Below are positions 37,687-47,479 of a stretch of 64,000 nt of DNA, one piece after another (the stretch's first letter is position 1; every line of letters begins with the position of its first letter). Source of the DNA: Myxococcaceae bacterium JPH2 (GTDB lineage: Bacteria > Myxococcota > Myxococcia > Myxococcales > Myxococcaceae). Where the stretch lies: NCBI GenBank assembly GCA_016458225.1, contig JAEMGR010000010.1, positions 123,969 to 187,968 on the forward strand. The letters run 5' to 3'. Below the pieces are notes generated by a model. It saw only the letters and a list, made by a program, of their open reading frames with translations. It was not told the origin of the DNA and did no database searches. A program made the position numbers and the translations under genes.

Positions 37687-38576
37687 GACGCGCACACCTC
37701 CAGGATGGCCCGGCGAACCGCGACGCCGTTGGCCACCTGCTCCAGGATGACGCTGCGAGGTCCATCCGCCACGCCGGGCGCCAGCTCGACGCCGCGGTTG
37801 ATGGGGCCGGGGTGAAGCACCAACGCCTCGGGCTTCATGCGCTCGGCTCGCGCGGCGTTGAGGCCGAACAGGCGCGCGTACTCGCGCGTGGAGGGCAGGG
37901 ACGCCTCACCCATCCGCTCCGTCTGGAGCCGCAGACACATGACCGCGTCGGCCTGGGGCAGCACCTCATCCAACCGGTGCGTGACCTCGCCCCCCATCTC
38001 CTCGAGGCCAGGCGGGATCAGCGTGGGCGGACCACACAGCACCACGCGGGCCCCCAGCGCCTTGAGGCACAGCAGGTTCGAGCGAGCCACGCGGCTGTGC
38101 TGCACATCGCCGACGATGAGCACCGTGCGCCCTTCCAGGCTGCCCCAGCGGCGGCGGAGTGTGAAGGCATCCAGCAGGGCCTGGGACGGATGCTCGTGCG
38201 CACCGTCCCCCGCGTTCACCACGGCGCAGCGCACGTGCTGCGCGACGAGGTGCGGCGCGCCCGAGGCCCGGTTCCGGATGACGATGACCGCGGGCCCCAG
38301 CGCTTCGATGTTGCGCGCGGTGTCCAGCAGCGTCTCGCCCTTGGAAGCCGAGGAGCCGACCAGGCCCCAGTTGAGGACATCCGCTCCCAACCCTCGCGCG
38401 GCGACCTCGAAGGAGGAGCGCGTCCGGGTAGAGTCCTCGAAGAACAGGTTCGCGACCACGCGCCCCCGAAGGGTGTGCGAGGCATCTGGACCACCGGGAA
38501 GATGGGCTCGCGCGCGATCGAGCAGCGCGATCAGCTCATCCCGGCGCCAGCCTTCGATTCCAAGAAGGTGTCTCAT
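37683..38576 (-). CDS. pyrB: Aspartate carbamoyltransferase catalytic subunit
   Basis: 297 residues from MRHLLGIEGW (ATG 38576). FEDSTRTRSSFE is the carbamoyl-phosphate loop; SKGETLLDT contains the catalytic Ser/Lys loop; VNAGDGAHEHPSQALLD is the His-Pro-Ser-Gln signature; LHPGPINRGVEL binds aspartate. It commits carbamoyl phosphate to pyrimidines. It is the first gene of pyrB-pyrC-carA. No pyrI or UMP attenuator was recognised in the 73 bp before it. Confidence 0.96.
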   Translation of the reverse strand: MRHLLGIEGWRRDELIALLDRARAHLPGGPDASHTLRGRVVANLFFEDSTRTRSSFEVAARGLGADVLNWGLVGSSASKGETLLDTARNIEALGPAVIVIRNRASGAPHLVAQHVRCAVVNAGDGAHEHPSQALLDAFTLRRRWGSLEGRTVLIVGDVQHSRVARSNLLCLKALGARVVLCGPPTLIPPGLEEMGGEVTHRLDEVLPQADAVMCLRLQTERMGEASLPSTREYARLFGLNAARAERMKPEALVLHPGPINRGVELAPGVADGPRSVILEQVANGVAVRRAILEVCAS

Positions 38577-38649
38577 GGGCCGGGGGCGCCGCGTACCCCG
38601 CGCCGCACGTTGCGTCAAGCACGGCGCGCAGGCCCCCGTCACACGGACA

Positions 38650-39891
38650 TCAGCGCACCGGTTCGAAGAAGCGATCCAACCGCAAGCCCGTGCCGCCGAA
38701 CAGGTTGCTCAGCAGGCCGCCGTAGCCCAGCGACAACCACACCACCATCGCCTTGCCCTTGATGTGGCCAAACGGCACGTAGGCCACGCGGATGGGCCCA
38801 CCGAGTCCATAGCGGCTGTCGAGGCTGTTGTTGCGGTTGTCCCCCATCACGAAGACGTGACCTGCGGGGACCACGTACGGGCCCTCACGGGCCTTGCTCG
38901 GCTGCTGGACGGCGTTCTGGAGCGCGGCGTGCTCCACGCCCGCCAGGTCCTCGCGGTAGAGGACCTCTTCCTCGTCGAACCACTCGCTCCCCTGCTCGTT
39001 CCAGTTGTGCACCACGAAGTCGGTGGACACGAGCTGGCGCGGCTGAGGCTGCCCGTTGATGACGACCACGCCGTCGACGATCTCCACCGTGTCACCCGGC
39101 ACGCCGATGACGCGCTTGATGAAGTCCTTGGACTCGTCCACGGGGTTGTTGAAGACGATGACGTCGCCTCGCGCGGGCGCGCGGACGATGCGGAACGGCA
39201 CCACGTTGAGGAACGGGATGCGCACGCCGTAGATGAACTTGTTGACGAAGACCTGATCGCCAATCTGGAGCGTGGGCAACATGGAGCCGGACGGAATCCG
39301 GTACGGCTCCACGATGACGGTGCGGATGACCAGGGCGATGAAGAGCGCCTTGGCGAACCCGCCGATGAAGTCCCACGCGGACTGCTTGCGGTACGGGCCC
39401 AGGTGCTCGGCGGTGAGCGCCTCCAGCGTCTTGACCTCCGCCTGGAGCCGCGCCGCGTCGCCCTCCATGGAGGCCGTCTCCACGCGCAGGGCCTGCTCGG
39501 TGATGCGCTCGCTTGCCTGCGCGGACACCTTGCCCTGCACGCGCGAGAGGATGCGCTCGTCCTCGGCGATCAGCTCGCGCGCGTCGTGGCGCAGCTGCCG
39601 GATGGCCCGCTCCTTGGCGGAGGCGTTGCGCCACACCAGCAGCGCCACGAAGTACGCCACCATCAGGAGCCCGAAGCCCTTCATCGCGGGCTGCGCCCAG
39701 CCCGCGGTCGAAGGCGCCACCTCGATGAGCGTGACGTAGGGCACGAACGCGATGCCCAGCAGCGACAGCGGGGCCCACAGGCTCGTCAGCATCTCGCGCC
39801 AGACCCACTGGCGCCGAGCCTTGAGCTGCTCCGGGGTACGGCGAGCGGCCATGGCCGCTCCGAGCTTCACGGGAGGACTGGCCGCGTTCAT
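38650..39891 (-). CDS. lepB: Signal peptidase I with extended N-terminal membrane and coiled-coil region
   Basis: 413 residues, against about 200-325 in common LepB proteins. Two hydrophobic segments (about 37-56 and 70-87) are followed by a charged, probably coiled-coil stretch (about 90-160) and a third hydrophobic segment (about 177-194). The catalytic part is intact: SGSMLPT with Ser203, FIKRVIGVPGD with Lys259, and GDNRNNSLDSR. It cleaves signal peptides on the outer face of the inner membrane. It starts 6 nt after lepA, as in many bacteria. The extension is the odd feature. Confidence 0.93.
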   Translation of the reverse strand: MNAASPPVKLGAAMAARRTPEQLKARRQWVWREMLTSLWAPLSLLGIAFVPYVTLIEVAPSTAGWAQPAMKGFGLLMVAYFVALLVWRNASAKERAIRQLRHDARELIAEDERILSRVQGKVSAQASERITEQALRVETASMEGDAARLQAEVKTLEALTAEHLGPYRKQSAWDFIGGFAKALFIALVIRTVIVEPYRIPSGSMLPTLQIGDQVFVNKFIYGVRIPFLNVVPFRIVRAPARGDVIVFNNPVDESKDFIKRVIGVPGDTVEIVDGVVVINGQPQPRQLVSTDFVVHNWNEQGSEWFDEEEVLYREDLAGVEHAALQNAVQQPSKAREGPYVVPAGHVFVMGDNRNNSLDSRYGLGGPIRVAYVPFGHIKGKAMVVWLSLGYGGLLSNLFGGTGLRLDRFFEPVR

Positions 39892-39896
39892 GGGGC

Positions 39897-41708
39897 CTAC
39901 TGCTCCGTCTTGAGGACCGCGAGGAAGGCTTCCTGGGGAATCTCCACCGTGCCCACCTGCTTCATGCGCTTCTTGCCCTCCTTCTGCTTCTCGAGGAGCT
40001 TGCGCTTGCGGCTGATGTCACCGCCGTAGCACTTGGCGAGCACGTTCTTGCGCATGGCCGAGATGGTCTCGCGCGCGATGATCTTCGCGCCGATGGCCGC
40101 CTGGATGGCCACTTCGTACATCTGCTTGGGAATCACTTCCTTGAGCTTCTGGCAGACCTCGCGGCCGCGCAGGTACGCGCGATCGCGGTGCACGATGACG
40201 CTCAGCGCGTCCACCGGATCCCCGTTGATGAGGATGTCCAACCGGGCCAGATCCGCCTCGGCGTAGCCAGACAGCTCGTAGTCGAGGCTCGCGTAGCCGC
40301 GCGAGACGCTCTTCAGCTTGTCGAAGAAGTCGAACACCACCTCGGCCAGCGGCATCTCGTACGTCACCTGCACGCGCTGGCCGCTGCTGCCCAGGTACTT
40401 CATGTCCTTCTGCACCCCGCGCCGCTCCTGGCACAGCTTCAGGATGGCGCCCAGGTGATCATTCGGGACGTGGATGTGGCAGGAGAGCAGCGGCTCCTCG
40501 AACTTCGCGATGTTCTGGACGGGCGGCAGCTTGGCCGGGTTGTCCACCAGCGTCACCTCGCCCTTGCTCGTGGTGATGCGGTACACCACGGAAGGCGCGG
40601 TGGTGATGAGGTTGAGGTTGTACTCGCGCTCCAGGCGCTCCTGGACGATCTCCATGTGGAGCAGGCCCAGGTAGCCGCAGCGGAACCCGAAGCCGAGCGC
40701 CGTGGAGGACTCGGGCTCATAGGTGAAGGCCGAGTCGTTCAGCTTCAGCTTGGCGAGCGCGTCGCGCAGGTTCTCGTACTCGGCGGAGTCCACCGGGAAG
40801 ATGCCGCTGAACACCATCGGCTTCACTTCCTGGAAGCCCGGGAACGCCTCCTCCGTGGGACGCGCCTCCTCGGTGACGGTGTCGCCCACCTTCGCGTCCG
40901 GCAGCTCCTTGATGTTCGCGACGAGGACACCCACCTCGCCCGCGATGAGCTGCTGCACCGGGCGCGAGAACGGGCTGAACACGCCCAGCTCCTGCACCTC
41001 GAAGACCTTGTTGTTGCTGAAGAGCTTGATCTTCTGCTTCAGCTTGAGGGTGCCCTCCAGCACGCGCACCAGCGTCACCACGCCCCGGTAGTTGTCGTAC
41101 CAGGAGTCGAAGATGAGCGCCTTGAGCGGCGCGTCCGCGGAGCCGGTGGGCGGAGGCACGCGCGCCACGACGGACTCGAGGATGTCATGGATGCCCACGC
41201 CCTCCTTCGCGGAGGCGGGCACGGCCACGGACGCGTCGATGCCGATGACGTCTTCAATCTCGGCCCGCGTGCGCGCCACGTCCGCGCTCGGCAGGTCGAT
41301 CTTGTTGATGACCGGGATGATCTCCAGGTCGTGATCCAACGCCATGTAGACGTTGGCCAGCGTCTGGGCTTCCACGCCCTGGCTGGCGTCCACCACGAGC
41401 AGCGCGCCCTCGCACGCGGCGAGGCTGCGGCTCACCTCGTAGGCGAAGTCCACGTGTCCCGGCGTGTCGATGAGGTTGAGGACGTACGTCTTGCCGTCCT
41501 TGGCGGTGTAGTTCATCCGCACGGACTGGGCCTTGATGGTGATGCCCCGTTCGCGCTCGATGTCCATGTTGTCGAGGAACTGGGCCTGCGCTTCCCGCTT
41601 GGTCAGCGTTCCAGTCTTCTCGAGGAGGCGATCCGCCAACGTCGACTTACCGTGGTCGATGTGGGCGATGATGCAGAAGTTGCGGATGTGCGCGTTTTCG
41701 GCCGGCAT
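39897..41708 (-). CDS. lepA: Elongation factor 4 (back-translocating GTPase LepA)
   Basis: 603 residues, full length. GTPase motifs: [11 protein letters not shown] (G1), [10 protein letters not shown] (G2), DTPGHVDF (G3), NKIDLPSAD (G4) and SAKEGVGI (G5). The LepA-specific C-terminal domain ends in [26 protein letters not shown]. It acts on ribosomes during stress. It forms an operon with lepB. The 176-bp gap to the upstream epimerase gene holds a hairpin. Confidence 0.97.
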   Translation of the reverse strand: MPAENAHIRNFCIIAHIDHGKSTLADRLLEKTGTLTKREAQAQFLDNMDIERERGITIKAQSVRMNYTAKDGKTYVLNLIDTPGHVDFAYEVSRSLAACEGALLVVDASQGVEAQTLANVYMALDHDLEIIPVINKIDLPSADVARTRAEIEDVIGIDASVAVPASAKEGVGIHDILESVVARVPPPTGSADAPLKALIFDSWYDNYRGVVTLVRVLEGTLKLKQKIKLFSNNKVFEVQELGVFSPFSRPVQQLIAGEVGVLVANIKELPDAKVGDTVTEEARPTEEAFPGFQEVKPMVFSGIFPVDSAEYENLRDALAKLKLNDSAFTYEPESSTALGFGFRCGYLGLLHMEIVQERLEREYNLNLITTAPSVVYRITTSKGEVTLVDNPAKLPPVQNIAKFEEPLLSCHIHVPNDHLGAILKLCQERRGVQKDMKYLGSSGQRVQVTYEMPLAEVVFDFFDKLKSVSRGYASLDYELSGYAEADLARLDILINGDPVDALSVIVHRDRAYLRGREVCQKLKEVIPKQMYEVAIQAAIGAKIIARETISAMRKNVLAKCYGGDISRKRKLLEKQKEGKKRMKQVGTVEIPQEAFLAVLKTEQ

Positions 41709-41837
41709 GCTCGGGACGCTCGTCGCTAATCGAAGCGGGCGTGGCTAACACCAAACCGCGCGAAAATCTACGCGTGAGCGCGCCCGCCGCCCAGGCAACC
41801 CGTCCGCGCGCGGCGCTGTTCCAAAGAGGCACCGCGC

Positions 41838-41862
41838 GCCGTCCTCCGCCTGGGAGGACGGC
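41838..41862 (-). terminator. Hairpin downstream of the epimerase gene
   Basis: Perfect 10-bp arms GCCGTCCTCC and GGAGGACGGC, 5-nt loop, 23 bp beyond the epimerase stop on the minus strand. The run after it is only weakly T-rich (CCTCTTT). Confidence 0.5.
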
Positions 41863-41884
41863 ACGAGAGCACCCCACCCACCCC

Positions 41885-42829
41885 TCACCCCATGGCGCGG
41901 GTGGGCGCGGCGGCCTTCTGACGGAAGTACGCGATGGTCCGGCGCACGCCCTCGGCCAGGTCCACCGTCGGATGCCAGCCGAGCACCTTCTTCGCCAGGC
42001 TGTTGTCGATGCACGAGCGGAGCTGCTCGCCCGGCTTGCCCGGCGCGTGCGTGGCCGGCTGGGTGGAGCCCGCGGCGTCAGCCAGGGCCTTGTAGAGCTG
42101 GTTGATGTCCGTCTCCACGCCCGTGCCGATGTTCACCGCCCCGACGTAGTCCTTCTCGAAGGCGAGGTAGTTGGCGCGCGCCACGTCCGGACCGAAGACG
42201 AAGTCCCGCGACTGCTTGCCCTCGCCGAAGATGGTGCAGCCCTGGCCCGCGATGAGCCGCTGGCTGAAGATGGCCACCACGCCGGCCTCGCCATGCGGGT
42301 TCTGCCGCGGGCCGTACACGTTGGCGTACCGGAGGGCCACGTACGGCAGGCCGTACTGCGCCCGGTAGTAGCCGAGGTACAGCTCGCCGGACGCCTTGGA
42401 GACGCCATACGGCGACACCGGCCGCGTCGGATGCGACTCGGGGGCGGGGAACACGTCCTGCTCGCCATAGATGGCGCCGCCCGTCGAGCTGAAGAGGACC
42501 TTCTTCACGCCCGCGTGACGGGCCGCCTCCAGCAGGTTGAGCATGCCGCGGATGTTCACGTCCGCGTCGAAGCTCGGGTCCTCCACGCTGCGGCGCACGT
42601 CCATCTGCGCCGCCAGATGGCAGATGACCTGCGGCTTCTCGGACTTGATCAACTCCGAGGCCTCGCGGCTGCGGATGTCGTGCACCACCAGCCGGACGCG
42701 AGGGTCCAGGTTCTCACGCTTGCCGCCGGACAGATCGTCCAGCGCGATGACCTCGTGGCCACCCTTGAGGAACTCGTCACACACGTGCGAGCCGATGAAG
42801 CCCGCGCCGCCCGTCACCAGGACTTTCAC
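41885..42829 (-). CDS. NAD-dependent epimerase (UDP-glucose 4-epimerase-like)
   Basis: 314 residues from GTG 42829 (VKVLVTGGAGFIGSHVCDEF), with GGGAG 9 nt upstream. It is an extended short-chain dehydrogenase: GGAGFIGS NAD motif, DDLSGG, HLAAQ, SSTGGAIYGE with the active-site Thr/Ser, and SPYGVSKASGE giving the YxxxK pair. It is closest in pattern to GalE-type C4 epimerases. Together with the UXS gene 63 bp upstream it points to nucleotide-sugar supply for surface polysaccharide. The exact sugar is not determined. Confidence 0.85.
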   Translation of the reverse strand: MKVLVTGGAGFIGSHVCDEFLKGGHEVIALDDLSGGKRENLDPRVRLVVHDIRSREASELIKSEKPQVICHLAAQMDVRRSVEDPSFDADVNIRGMLNLLEAARHAGVKKVLFSSTGGAIYGEQDVFPAPESHPTRPVSPYGVSKASGELYLGYYRAQYGLPYVALRYANVYGPRQNPHGEAGVVAIFSQRLIAGQGCTIFGEGKQSRDFVFGPDVARANYLAFEKDYVGAVNIGTGVETDINQLYKALADAAGSTQPATHAPGKPGEQLRSCIDNSLAKKVLGWHPTVDLAEGVRRTIAYFRQKAAAPTRAMG

Positions 42830-42892
42830 GCCAGTACGCTCCCGGCCACCGCTCGTGGCCGCACCGTTGAGCACATCGATTGCGGCGGCAAC

Positions 42893-43852
42893 CTATGCCG
42901 AGGTCCTGCGCCCGGCAACCTCGCGGAAATACGCGATGGTCTCCCGCAGACCGTCCTCCAGGGCCACCTTGGGTTCCCAACCCAGCAGCGTGCGCGCCCG
43001 AGTGATGTCCGGCTGGCGCTGCTTCGGATCATCCTTGGGCAGCGGCTTGAAGACGAGCTTGCCGCCACCGCCCGCCGCCACGCGCACCGCCTCGGCGAAC
43101 TGGCGGATGGTCATCTCGCGCGGGTTGCCGATGTTCACCGGATCCGTCACGTCCGACAGCGCCAGGCGCACCAGCCCGTCCACCAGGTCCTTCACGTAGC
43201 AGAACGAGCGCGTCTGGCTGCCGTCACCAAAGAGCGTGAAGTCCTCGCCCTGCAGCGCCTGGCCCACGAAGGCCGGCACCACGCGGCCATCGTTGAGGCG
43301 CATGCGCGGCCCATAGGTGTTGAAGATGCGCACGATGCGGGTCTTCACCCCGCGGCTGCGCGCGTAGGCGGCGGTGATGGCCTCGGCGTAGCGCTTGGCC
43401 TCGTCGTAGACGGAGCGCGGCCCAATGGGATTGACGTTGCCCCAGTAGTCCTCGCGCTGCGGATGCACTGCCGGGTCGCCGTAGATCTCCGAGGTGGAGG
43501 CCATGAGGAACACGGCGCCCTTGCGCTCGGCCAGCTTCAGCGCGTTCTCCGTCCCGATGGAGCCCACGCGCAGCGTCTCCAGCGGGAGGTTCGCATAGTC
43601 GATGGGCGACGCGGGCGAGGCCATGTTGAAGACGTAGTCTAGCGGGCCATCCACCTCGAGCCCCTCGACGATGTCCTGGCGCATGAACGTGAAGCCCGGC
43701 CGCGGCTTCAGCGTGCGGACGTTCTCCTCGTTCCCGGTGATGAGGTTGTCCACCGCGAAGACCGCCGCGGCCCCGTCATCCAGCAGCCGCTCACACAGGT
43801 GCGAGCCCACGAACCCCGCGCCCCCCAGGACGGCTATCCGCTTGCCATGCAT
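42893..43852 (-). CDS. uxs: UDP-glucuronate decarboxylase (UDP-xylose synthase type)
   Basis: 319 residues from [13 protein letters not shown] (ATG 43852; a start seven codons further up is possible). [15 protein letters not shown] binds NAD. The long stretch [22 protein letters not shown] and YDEAKRYAE is characteristic of UXS enzymes, with the catalytic Tyr-Lys pair inside it; [15 protein letters not shown] follows. It would make UDP-xylose from UDP-glucuronate. It is upstream of and probably co-transcribed with the GalE-like gene. Confidence 0.9.
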   Translation of the reverse strand: MHGKRIAVLGGAGFVGSHLCERLLDDGAAAVFAVDNLITGNEENVRTLKPRPGFTFMRQDIVEGLEVDGPLDYVFNMASPASPIDYANLPLETLRVGSIGTENALKLAERKGAVFLMASTSEIYGDPAVHPQREDYWGNVNPIGPRSVYDEAKRYAEAITAAYARSRGVKTRIVRIFNTYGPRMRLNDGRVVPAFVGQALQGEDFTLFGDGSQTRSFCYVKDLVDGLVRLALSDVTDPVNIGNPREMTIRQFAEAVRVAAGGGGKLVFKPLPKDDPKQRQPDITRARTLLGWEPKVALEDGLRETIAYFREVAGRRTSA

Positions 43853-43888
43853 GCTCGTCACGTCACGCCTCATTGGTTCGAGCCCTCG

Positions 43889-44071
43889 TCACGAGAGCTC
43901 ATCAAAGGTTGCCTGCCCCGGTAGCTGGGCCTTGTACTTTTCCAGGACCAGGTCGATGCCTTGGCGGATGTACTCGGCCACGGGCACCTTGGTCTTCTGG
44001 TTCAGCGCCTTGAGCAGATCGTTCTGCTCCGGGGTGATGTAGATGGTGGTGCTGATCTTCTTTCGGGCCAT
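43889..44071 (-). CDS. Ribbon-helix-helix DNA-binding protein (60 aa)
   Basis: MARKKISTTIYITPEQNDLL then a helix-turn-helix-like pair ending VAEYIRQGIDLVLEKY: the beta strand plus two helices of the CopG/MetJ/Arc fold. ATG 44071 is chosen because residues before it are not conserved-looking and the upstream DNA turns AT-rich (ATATGTGAAAATATATGG), which looks like promoter sequence. Proteins of this class bind DNA as dimers and often repress their own promoter. It lies 36 bp upstream of uxs on the same strand, so it could control the nucleotide-sugar genes. No toxin gene is next to it. Confidence 0.8.
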   Translation of the reverse strand: MARKKISTTIYITPEQNDLLKALNQKTKVPVAEYIRQGIDLVLEKYKAQLPGQATFDELS

Positions 44072-44163
44072 GGCGATATGTGAAAATATATGGAATGACG
44101 TGGCCTGCGAAGCGCGGATTGCGGACGGCGCGGACGGAGCGCCCCGCCAGCCCCGGAGCACGC

Positions 44164-44790
44164 ATGTCCCCTGTGAACCGTTGGATTTTGTTGGGATTCC
44201 TGGCCGCGGGAGTATTTCCCGGTTGTAGCGGTGACAAGGGGGCCCGGCGCGACGACGCGGCGGAGGGCGCCCTGGGGCCCCGGAAGGCCGAACCCATCCG
44301 CCCCGAGCGCTCCCGGGACGAGCAGGTCACGGAGATGGACGTCAACGGCGACCACTCCCCGGATGTGTGGACGTACTCCGTGACGGTGAAGTCCCCGGAC
44401 GGCCACGAGCGCGAGCGCGTGGTGCGCAAGGAGCTGGACCTGAACTGGGACGGCAAGGTGGACCTCACCCAGTACTTCGACGAGCACGGCGAGAAGGTCC
44501 GCGAGGTCATGGACCTGGACTACGACGGCAAGGTCGATGCCACGTACACCTTCGAGAAGGGACTCAAGGTCAAGGGCGAGCGCGACATCGACGGCGATGG
44601 CCGCCCCGACTCGTTCCTCTTCTTCGAAAAGGGCGTGCTGGTCCGCAAGGAGAACGACAACAACCACGACGGCCGGGTCGACTACTGGGAGTACTGGGAA
44701 GGCAACCAGGTCGATCGCATCGGCGAGGACGTGGACGGCGACGGCAACGTCGACAAGTGGACCCGCAATCCGAGCGCCGCGCGACAGTAG
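44164..44790 (+). CDS. Lipoprotein with six calcium-loop (DxDxDG) repeats
   Basis: 208 residues from ATG 44164. A signal peptide with lipobox-like VFPGC puts the lipidated Cys at about 23. The mature part has six EF-hand/dockerin-like loops spaced 20-30 residues apart: DVNGDHSPD, DLNWDGKVD, DLDYDGKVD, DIDGDGRPD, DNNHDGRVD and DVDGDGNVD. Between them are short YxFxKG-type beta segments, suggesting a repeating beta structure that binds Ca2+. It is likely an outer-membrane surface or periplasmic lipoprotein. It is divergent from the ribbon-helix-helix gene. Confidence 0.8.
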   Translation: MSPVNRWILLGFLAAGVFPGCSGDKGARRDDAAEGALGPRKAEPIRPERSRDEQVTEMDVNGDHSPDVWTYSVTVKSPDGHERERVVRKELDLNWDGKVDLTQYFDEHGEKVREVMDLDYDGKVDATYTFEKGLKVKGERDIDGDGRPDSFLFFEKGVLVRKENDNNHDGRVDYWEYWEGNQVDRIGEDVDGDGNVDKWTRNPSAARQ

Positions 44791-44796
44791 CGTGCG

Positions 44797-44834
44797 CCCC
44801 CGCGCTCACCGCCACGATGCGGGAGCGTGCGGGG
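44797..44834. terminator. Hairpin between lipoprotein and cupin genes
   Basis: CCCCCGCGCTC pairs with GAGCG-(TG)-CGGGG across a 15-nt loop. It lies between converging stop codons. Confidence 0.45.
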
Positions 44835-44853
44835 AGCGCCGATGCCCTGCGTC

Positions 44854-45216
44854 CTACGGAGTGCTGGTGCCGGTGCGGCCGTAGGCATCCTCGAGCCGGA
44901 CCACGTCATCCAGCTCGGGGGTGCTGACCTCGAGGATGTCGCAGTCCGTGAGGGCGACCATGCGGTGCTTCATGAGGGGCTTGATGTGGTAGCTCTCACC
45001 GGGAAGCATTTCCTTCTCGATGAGGCCCTGGCCCTCGTCCACGACGAAGAGCAGCTTGCCGCTCTGTACGTGGATCGTCTCGTCCTTGCGGTTGTGGTAC
45101 TGCAGGCTGAGCTTGTGGCCCTGCTTCACGTGCAGCAGCTTGCCCACGTAGCGCTCGGTGTGAGCCCAGATCAGCTCGTAGCCCCAGGGCTTCTCCACCC
45201 GCCTCGTCGTCGTCAT
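44854..45216 (-). CDS. Single-domain cupin (mannose-6-phosphate isomerase-like)
   Basis: 120 residues. EKPWGYELIW at the start and HKLSLQYHNRKDETIHVQSGKL with the metal-binding His residues, then PGESYHIKPLMKHRM, match the cupin domain found at the end of GDP-mannose pyrophosphorylase/phosphomannose isomerase proteins. As a stand-alone domain it may isomerise or bind a phosphosugar. The neighbouring nucleotide-sugar genes support a role in sugar metabolism. The next gene upstream on the same strand (SPOR) ends 26 bp before it. Confidence 0.85.
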   Translation of the reverse strand: MTTTRRVEKPWGYELIWAHTERYVGKLLHVKQGHKLSLQYHNRKDETIHVQSGKLLFVVDEGQGLIEKEMLPGESYHIKPLMKHRMVALTDCDILEVSTPELDDVVRLEDAYGRTGTSTP

Positions 45217-45242
45217 GGTGCTTGCGTCTTCCTCGCCCTGCC

Positions 45243-46163
45243 CTAGTTCGTCGTGCCGGCCACGAACGCGTCGAGCTGGGTCTCTCGCTTGAAGTCTGCC
45301 AGGTACCGACCCGCCGCCTCCTTCGAGGCGAAGCTGCCCATGCGGACCCGGTACCAGGTGCCCTTTCCAGGCACCTCGGCCGGGACGATATAGGGGGCAT
45401 AGCCCCGGTCACGCAACCGGGCGGCGAAACGGTCCGCCTCTGGACGATTCTGGAATGCCGAGAGCTGGAGGCTGAACGCCCCCCCCTTCACCGCCTCGGA
45501 GGGCTTGGGCGGCTCGGCCGGATGCTGGGTGACGCGGTCGATGGCCTCCTTCAGGCCCCCACCCTCGCGCGACGCGGTCCGGGTCGGAACGGCGGCGTCC
45601 TCGACCTTCCCGGAGACGGTCTCGGGCTTCGGGGTCGGCTTCGCGGCGACAGGCTCCGGCTTCTCCACCGGCTTGGCGGCCACGGGCTCCGGCTTCTCCA
45701 CCGGCTTGGCGGCCACGGGCTCGGGCTTGGGAGCGGCGGGCTTCTCGGCGGCGGCGACCCGCGCGTCGTCCGACATGGGCAGCTCGCCGGTGTCCGGATC
45801 CGGGGTCGGCGCCAGCGTGGGCTTCTCGACCGGCTTCGCCGCGGGCTTGTCCGAGGCGCGGGCCACAGGCTTGGGCGCCGGCGGGAGCGCGGGCTCGGCG
45901 GTGGACTTGCGCGTCAGCTCGTCCTGGAAGGTGAGCGGCGGCTCCTTCTGGACCTCCTGGAGCGCCTGCGCGTTGGCATCCAGCGCGGACAACAGGTCGG
46001 GCGCGGCGGCGGCCTGCGCGTTGCCGGCGAGCTTCTTGCCCACCACCACGCCGAGCACGAACACGGCCCCCATGACGACGATGCCGGCGATCATCAAGCT
46101 GACGATCTGCCGGTTGTCGAGCGAGACGTCGAACTTCTCCTTCATCCGATGGGCGTCACGCAT
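45243..46163 (-). CDS. SPOR-domain inner-membrane protein
   Basis: 306 residues from ATG 46163 (alternative MKEKFD at 46145). A short cytoplasmic tail precedes one membrane helix (about 19-42, VSLMIAGIVVMGAVFVLGVVVG). A long Pro/Ala/Lys/Glu-rich periplasmic linker contains tandem PVAAKPVEKPE copies. The C-terminal 75 residues (FSLQLSAFQNRPEADRFAARL, WYRVRMGSFAS) are a SPOR domain, which binds denuded glycan strands of septal peptidoglycan. It is FtsN-like in layout and probably acts in cell division. Confidence 0.85.
   Translation of the reverse strand: MRDAHRMKEKFDVSLDNRQIVSLMIAGIVVMGAVFVLGVVVGKKLAGNAQAAAAPDLLSALDANAQALQEVQKEPPLTFQDELTRKSTAEPALPPAPKPVARASDKPAAKPVEKPTLAPTPDPDTGELPMSDDARVAAAEKPAAPKPEPVAAKPVEKPEPVAAKPVEKPEPVAAKPTPKPETVSGKVEDAAVPTRTASREGGGLKEAIDRVTQHPAEPPKPSEAVKGGAFSLQLSAFQNRPEADRFAARLRDRGYAPYIVPAEVPGKGTWYRVRMGSFASKEAAGRYLADFKRETQLDAFVAGTTN
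45652..45717 (-). repeat. Two perfect 33-bp tandem repeats in the SPOR linker
   Basis: Units 45652-45684 and 45685-45717 are identical and encode the 11-residue unit PVAAKPVEKPE; partial, diverged units flank them. Perfect identity suggests a recent duplication and possible length variation between strains. Confidence 0.8.
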
Positions 46164-46333
46164 GGCAGTGCAGACCTCTTGTGCGCGCCACGGGCCGTGT
46201 AACGCCCTGTAGCGACAACGTGGGCGCAAGGTACGCCCCACCCCCAGGTCGGTCAAATTCACGGAACCCGTGCGGAAGCATGGCTCGCGCGAGCCTCACG
46301 ACACCGCGCGACGGCAACCGCCGACCCGCGAGG

Positions 46334-47380
46334 TCAGACGATCCACCCGCCCCCGAGCACGCGATCTCCCGAGTACACCACCGCGGCCTGGCCCGGCGTG
46401 ACGGCGCGCGCGGGCGCATCGAGCTTCACGGACACGAGCCCGTGCGGCGACACCTGCACCCGACCTGCCGCGCCCGCATGCCGGTGCCGGATCCGAACCT
46501 CCACGGTCTGCTCCGGCGGAGGCACCGCATCCACCCAGTGGGGTTGGAGCAGGCCGAACGTGTCGCGCGCGGAGCCTTCGGCCGGCCCCACCACCACGCG
46601 GTTCGTGTCCGGCTCCAGACGCTGCACGTAGCGCACTTCGCCGCCGCCCAGGTTGAGGCCCCGACGTTGCCCCACCGTGTAACGGTGAATGCCTTGGTGC
46701 GTGCCGAGCACGGCGCCCGACGCATCCACGATGTCGCCCTCGGGCTGCGGGCCCGCGACCTTCTCCACGAAGCCCGCGTAGTCACCGTCCGGCACGAAGC
46801 AGATCTCCATGCTCTCGGGCTTGTGGCTCGTGGGGAGCTGGTGTCGCTCGGCGATGGCGCGCACCTCGGGCTTGGTGAGGTGTCCGACGGGGAAGAGCAC
46901 GTCGCGCAGCTCCTCCTGGCCGAGCGTGAAGAGGAAGTAGCTCTGGTCCTTGGCGGCATCCACCGCGCGCCGCAGGACGTAGCGACCGCCGACCTCCTCG
47001 ACCTGCGCGTAGTGCCCCGTGGCGAGCCGGGCTCCGAGCGCCCTCGCGCGCTTGAGGAGGTAGTTGAACTTCACGTCGCGGTTGCAGGCGACACACGGGA
47101 TGGGCGTGCGCCCGCCCAGGTACGACTGGACGAACGGGCTGACCACGCGCTCCTGGAAGATCTCCTCCGCGTTCGCGACGTAGAACGGGATGCCCAGCGT
47201 GTTCGCCACGGCGCGCGCGTCATCGATGTCGTCGGGGCTGCAGCAGCTCCCGCACTTCGCGTTGTCCTCGTAGGACCACACGCGAAGGGTGATACCGATG
47301 ACCTCATGCCCCTGCTCCTTGAGGAGCGCGGCGGCGGCCGAGGAGTCCACTCCTCCGCTCATGGCAACGACGACTCGCAT
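46334..47380 (-). CDS. mnmA: tRNA-specific 2-thiouridylase
   Basis: 348 residues from [17 protein letters not shown] (ATG 47380). SGGVDSS is the PP-loop for ATP. The catalytic Cys pair is seen in [13 protein letters not shown] and [26 protein letters not shown] and the C-terminal beta domain ([11 protein letters not shown]) complete the family pattern. It thiolates U34 of Lys, Glu and Gln tRNAs. An extra CGSCCSPDD segment near residue 45 is common in the longer bacterial subgroup. The nearby cca gene is another tRNA-maturation enzyme. Confidence 0.96.
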   Translation of the reverse strand: MRVVVAMSGGVDSSAAAALLKEQGHEVIGITLRVWSYEDNAKCGSCCSPDDIDDARAVANTLGIPFYVANAEEIFQERVVSPFVQSYLGGRTPIPCVACNRDVKFNYLLKRARALGARLATGHYAQVEEVGGRYVLRRAVDAAKDQSYFLFTLGQEELRDVLFPVGHLTKPEVRAIAERHQLPTSHKPESMEICFVPDGDYAGFVEKVAGPQPEGDIVDASGAVLGTHQGIHRYTVGQRRGLNLGGGEVRYVQRLEPDTNRVVVGPAEGSARDTFGLLQPHWVDAVPPPEQTVEVRIRHRHAGAAGRVQVSPHGLVSVKLDAPARAVTPGQAAVVYSGDRVLGGGWIV

Positions 47381-47479
47381 GGGGCCCTTCCTACACGCCC
47401 GCGGGCCCGCGCGCACGGGCAGAGGACCTGGGGGCAGCGCGATTCCCCCTCCCCTGCTCGCCTGGCCGGGGCTCTCGCC

